NCBI GenBank assembly: GCA_002424365.1
Contig: DIRQ01000058.1
Location: forward strand, 1 to 27,439
Length of the DNA: 27,439 nucleotides
Direction: 5' to 3'
Origin: Syntrophomonas sp. UBA5432
GTDB taxonomy: Bacteria; Bacillota; Syntrophomonadia; Syntrophomonadales; Syntrophomonadaceae
The notes beneath the pieces are model-generated. The model worked only from the letters and a program-made list of their open reading frames with translations, was not told the origin of the DNA and ran no database searches. Made by a program: the position numbers and the translations under genes. How positions within the stretch are numbered: position 1 is the stretch's first letter; the number at the start of each line of letters is the position of its first letter. Of this stretch, positions 25,232 through 27,439 are shown in pieces.

Positions 25232-25520
25232 ATGGGGAACAGAGGAAAGCGCTATGATACGGAATTCAAGGCGGATGCAGCCAGATTGGTGAAAGAAAGC
25301 GGCAGGTCAGTTGCAAGTGTGGCAAAGGACCTGGGGGTGAATCCCCCAAACCTTGAGAAACTGGCTGCGAGGTAGTACGAAGCAATCTTCTGATAAAGCA
25401 AGACTAATTGAGTTGGAAGCTGAACTAAGGGCTGAAAAGCGCAGGACAGCTGATTTAGAGGAGACTGTAGCAATATTAAAAAAAGCTGCGGCCATCTTCG
25501 CGACAAACAACCGGAAGTAA
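25232..25520 (+). pseudogene. IS3-family OrfA (helix-turn-helix subunit), frameshifted
   Basis: ATG 25232 follows GGAGGG. The protein starts MGNRGKRYDTEFKADAARLV and reads through the helix-turn-helix region SVASVAKDLGVNPPNL, then stops at 25373-25375. Shifting one base at about 25358-25361 restores WLRGSTKQSSDKARLIELEA and the leucine-zipper-like end to TAA 25518-25520. An extra A in GAGAAACTGG (expected GAGAACTGG, NLENW) explains it. OrfA binds the IS ends, so this copy is probably unable to transpose unaided. A sequencing error is an alternative. Confidence 0.8.
25478..25485 (+). promoter_or_regulatory. Programmed -1 frameshift site of the IS (A7G)
   Basis: Seven A's followed by G near the end of orfA form the slippery sequence by which IS3-family elements fuse OrfA to OrfB. 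The zero frame reads LKKAAAIF; the -1 frame reads IKKSCGHLRDKQPEV and continues into the orfB frame. Known family mechanism; use here is inferred. Confidence 0.7.
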
Positions 25521-25549
25521 GCTATAAATTTATCAAGGAACACAGCTCC

Positions 25550-26389
25550 ATGTTTCCGGTTGAGAAGATGTGCCAAGTCCTCGAAGTATCGCGGAGCGGC
25601 TATTACGATTGGAAAGACCGACGCCCAAGTAAACGTAAGCTTGAGAACCAAGAAATACTGAAAATTGCCCGGAAGAGTTACGAGGAATGTCGTGGCATGT
25701 GCGGTCTGGACAAACTCCTTGCAGATGTAAGAGAAAAATTCCCCAACTGTAGCCGTAAGAGACTCTACAAAATCCAACGGAAAAACAAGCTATATGCTAA
25801 ACGCAAAAAGAAATTTAAAGTAACAACGAATTCTAATCATAAGCTGCCGGTAGCCCCAAATCTTTTAAATCAGAACTTTAAAACGGATAAACCGAAGGCC
25901 GTATGGGTAACGGATATCAGCTACATATACACCTATGAAGGCTGGCTATACCTGGCCATGGTAAAAGATATATTCACCAAGGAAATAGTAGGCTGGGCAA
26001 CGGATAGTAACATGAGAACAGAGCTTTGTATTAAAGCCCTGGAAAATGCAGTGAGGCGGCATAAACCACCCAGGGGAATCATTCACCACTCCGATCGAGG
26101 CGTGCAATATTGCAGTAGAGAATACCAGGCAACCCTAAAGAAACACGGGATGATCTGCAGTATGAGCCGGAAAGGTAACTGCTATGATAATGCCTGTGCG
26201 GAGACGTTCTTCAGTACAATTAAATGCGAGATGCTTTACCATAAACGATATATGACAAGGGAGGAGGCCCGCCAGGACATCTTTTGGTATATAGAAGTGT
26301 TTTACAACCGTAAAAGAAGACACCAAGCGTTGGGATACCTTTCACCAGCAACATTTAAACAAAGCTATTTAGAGCAAAAGGCGGCTTAA
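25550..26389 (+). CDS. IS3-family transposase OrfB (DDE integrase core)
   Basis: This is the 279-residue catalytic subunit, normally made as an OrfAB fusion by the frameshift at 25478. N-terminal MFPVEKMCQVLEVSRSGYYD and the HTH_21 region precede the rve integrase core. The first Asp lies in VWVTDISYIYT, the second in IHHSDRGVQYCS, and the Glu in NACAETFFSTIK, with the terminal YNRKRRHQALGYLSP. The frame is intact, and upstream of ATG 25550 it is open back past the slippery site (FIKEHSS). Because orfA is broken, OrfB alone should not act. Closest in type to IS150-group elements. Confidence 0.93.
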   Translation: MFPVEKMCQVLEVSRSGYYDWKDRRPSKRKLENQEILKIARKSYEECRGMCGLDKLLADVREKFPNCSRKRLYKIQRKNKLYAKRKKKFKVTTNSNHKLPVAPNLLNQNFKTDKPKAVWVTDISYIYTYEGWLYLAMVKDIFTKEIVGWATDSNMRTELCIKALENAVRRHKPPRGIIHHSDRGVQYCSREYQATLKKHGMICSMSRKGNCYDNACAETFFSTIKCEMLYHKRYMTREEARQDIFWYIEVFYNRKRRHQALGYLSPATFKQSYLEQKAA

Positions 26390-26521
26390 AAAACCTGGAA
26401 TCATGAGATTTTGAGTAAAACTGTGATTTAGTGAGAAAACCTAACTCTGGACTGTCTGTTTTATCGGGAAAACCCCACAGATTTGAAACTTGAAGTCAGG
26501 GTGATTATGTAATAATATAAT

Positions 26522-26550
26522 TAGACACAGCATAAATAAGGTATTATTAT
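26522..26550 (+). promoter_or_regulatory. Promoter of the small gene at 26623
   Basis: TAGACA (26522-26527) and TATTAT (26545-26550) are spaced by 17 bases, a good sigma-A arrangement. Transcription would begin just before the nested palindromes and the small gene. Confidence 0.5.
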
Positions 26551-26555
26551 AAGGG

Positions 26556-26606
26556 AATTGGCAATAATATTTCATGAGTATCAAAACTTTGATAAATTTG
26601 CCAATT
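26556..26606. promoter_or_regulatory. Nested inverted repeats, probable operator or leader hairpin
   Basis: AATTGGCAA (26556-26564) pairs with TTGCCAATT (26598-26606), and inside it TATCAAA (26579-26585) pairs with TTTGATA (26588-26594) around two bases. Both sit between the likely promoter and the ribosome site AAAGGAG, where a repressor or a translation-control stem would act. Confidence 0.5.
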
Positions 26607-26622
26607 GTAAAGGAGAATTGTT

Positions 26623-26892
26623 ATGGGAAAAATCACTTTGGAAGATTTGATAAAGGTTGTTCAACAGCCGGAACATTCTAGACAAAAGTTGATTGCTTAT
26701 CAAGAGAAATATGGAATAAGTACGGTTGAGTTTGTTTTGTGGCATAAGGAGGGTATTCCGTTGCCGATAACTGATAAAGATTGTAAGGATTGGCAATTTC
26801 AATTGGAAATGTTTTTAGCTGCAGAAGGTGATATGCTGGAATTAACCCAACGTGGTCGTTTTGATACTCAATCATTACCATTAATTGCATAA
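26623..26892 (+). CDS. Small acidic protein of unknown function
   Basis: This 89-residue protein starts MGKITLEDLIKVVQQPEHSR and ends TQRGRFDTQSLPLIA. It has no signal peptide, membrane segment or recognised motif, and looks helical with a central EFVLWHKEGIPLP stretch. Evidence that it is real: strong ribosome site AAAGGAG with normal spacing, a promoter and nested palindromes upstream, and a strong terminator right after it. It is the one clearly intact transcription unit in a region of broken genes. It could be a regulator or antitoxin-like protein, but nothing in the sequence proves this. Confidence 0.7.
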   Translation: MGKITLEDLIKVVQQPEHSRQKLIAYQEKYGISTVEFVLWHKEGIPLPITDKDCKDWQFQLEMFLAAEGDMLELTQRGRFDTQSLPLIA

Positions 26893-26908
26893 GGACAAGT
26901 ATACATAT

Positions 26909-26960
26909 AAACCCACCTGCGATAAAGGCTAAAGTCTCCGTTGCAGGTGGGTTTGTTTTC
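26909..26960 (+). terminator. Rho-independent terminator of the small gene
   Basis: AAACCCACCTGC (26909-26920) and GCAGGTGGGTTT (26943-26954) form a perfect 12-bp stem, followed by GTTTTC. It lies 17 bases after the stop of the 89-residue gene. Confidence 0.85.
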
Positions 26961-26995
26961 TCCAAGATTGTTATTTTTCGGTTGAGTGAGTTATC

Positions 26996-27268
26996 GTGAA
27001 CTTGCTCGGTTTACATATAATCTCATTTATTTCCAAACCCTCGGTGGGGTGGAACAGCCAGGTAGATAAGCTGCTTCTAGCTGCTATTGCCGTATCAGCA
27101 CTCATGGCAATTACTGTTTCTCTCGGTTCAATATGTCCACCATCTACGGCCATTAGTACTGCTGATTATGAAACGGGAAGGCCGGTGCTTGAAGATCCAG
27201 ATGTTGTTACCGGTCAAAAGGAAGCGGCAGCGGTGTCTGAGGATGAATACCCCCGAAATGGATTATAA
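26996..27268 (+). pseudogene. Short membrane ORF ending in a copied WbpL-type tail
   Basis: GTG 26996 opens 90 codons with no good ribosome site. The middle VDKLLLAAIAVSALMAITVS is a likely membrane segment, and the end DYETGRPVLEDPDVVTGQKE matches the tail of the initiating transferase at 19993 almost residue for residue. The DNA is also closely similar (27158-27238 with 21007-21087). It probably is the end of a second, deleted copy of that gene or a rearranged fusion. TAA overlaps the next ATG by one base. Confidence 0.55.
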
Positions 27269-27311
27269 TGAACGAAAAAATTTATGATGATATATTCGAA
27301 GCCATACGCAA
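27268..27311 (+). pseudogene. Start of an unknown gene truncated at an IS end
   Basis: ATG 27268 overlaps the previous stop (TAATG), implying coupled translation. It reads MNEKIYDDIFEAIRN up to the solo IS left end at 27312, then reaches a stop inside it at 27348-27350. Too short to identify. Confidence 0.4.
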
Positions 27312-27349
27312 TGGCTTATACCCGATTTGTCGGACACACAGTAGTTAGA
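27312..27349 (+). mobile_element. Solo left end of the IS150-type element
   Basis: Thirty-seven of 38 bases equal the left terminal repeat of the IS at 25165-25202, in the same orientation. The sequence then diverges (TTAGATTAACG) with no orfA. The final 90 bases of the window hold no recognised gene, though a different element may begin there. Confidence 0.75.
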
Positions 27350-27439
27350 TTAACGAGTAACATAAATGATTAGGGATAGCAGATGGAGGATTCGATTTCA
27401 TATAGACCGGAGGTATTGTGTATTACGGTCGGATAAGAC

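Larger units (their letters stand above)
25165..26477 (+). mobile_element. IS3-family, IS150-group insertion sequence
   Basis: The element is 1313 bp. Its left end begins TGGCTTATACCCGATTTG (25165-25202) and its right end (26440-26477) is the imperfect inverse, both 38 bp and ending TTAGG internally, with about 24 of 38 positions matching. The left end also resembles the known IS150 terminus. It carries overlapping orfA and orfB. Flanking trinucleotides are GCA and CAG, so there is no obvious 3-bp target duplication. Solo ends of the same element lie at 3765 and 27312. Confidence 0.88.

Noticed and set aside
1..27439. CRISPR arrays, tRNA or rRNA genes
   Set aside because: No regularly spaced direct repeats and no tRNA or rRNA sequence was noticed; the only repeats are IS ends and the WbpL tail.

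Overview
The window looks like chromosomal DNA of a Gram-positive anaerobe of the Clostridia (Syntrophomonadaceae or Peptococcaceae type). This is inferred from strong GGAGG-type ribosome sites, frequent TTG and GTG starts, a Bacillus-type parS sequence, a Firmicute-type LexA box and the gene families present. No rRNA or tRNA gene was seen. Every supported gene is on the + strand.

Layout. (1) 1-500: the end of a cell-wall amidase gene, a near-perfect parS site and a terminator. (2) 500-21780: a surface-polysaccharide locus of the Wzx/Wzy type. It opens with a membrane-bound CapD/WbpM-type dehydratase and closes with a WbpV-like reductase, a WbpL/WecA-like initiating sugar-phosphate transferase and a YdcF-like protein. 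Between them lie three GT4 glycosyltransferases, an FkbM methyltransferase, galE, wbpA-, wbpB- and wbpE-like genes for a 3-amino uronic acid sugar, an ATP-grasp/HAD gene pair, a Wzy-like polymerase, a MurJ/Wzx-like flippase, and gmd plus fcl for GDP-L-fucose. (3) 21780-27439: a decaying accessory region. It has a LexA-like box, an HD-phosphohydrolase gene broken by an amber codon, a YwgA-like partner, a zinc-ribbon protein, a gene cut by an IS3-family (IS150-type) element, a self-contained small gene with its own promoter, palindromes and terminator, and fragments including a copied WbpL tail.

How it fits together. CapD plus the WbpV-like reductase can make UDP-QuiNAc or a similar 2-acetamido-2,6-dideoxyhexose nucleotide, which the WbpL-like enzyme loads onto undecaprenyl phosphate. 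WbpA, WbpB and WbpE would give a UDP-3-amino-uronic acid, GalE a galacto-configured sugar, and Gmd/Fcl GDP-fucose. One initiator and three glycosyltransferases match four sugar donors, so a tetrasaccharide repeat is a reasonable inference. The repeat would be flipped by the MurJ/Wzx-like protein and polymerised by the Wzy-like protein. FkbM and the ATP-grasp/HAD pair may decorate it.

The locus is a mosaic. Codon use switches between C-ending and AT-rich blocks, even inside wbpA. A degraded galE fragment sits before gmd, and solo ends of the same IS lie at 3765 and 27312, all consistent with repeated cassette exchange. The most interesting leads are the ATP-grasp/HAD pair where an acetyltransferase would be expected, the parS site beside the locus, and the SOS-box/HD/YwgA/zinc-ribbon group with its broken genes.
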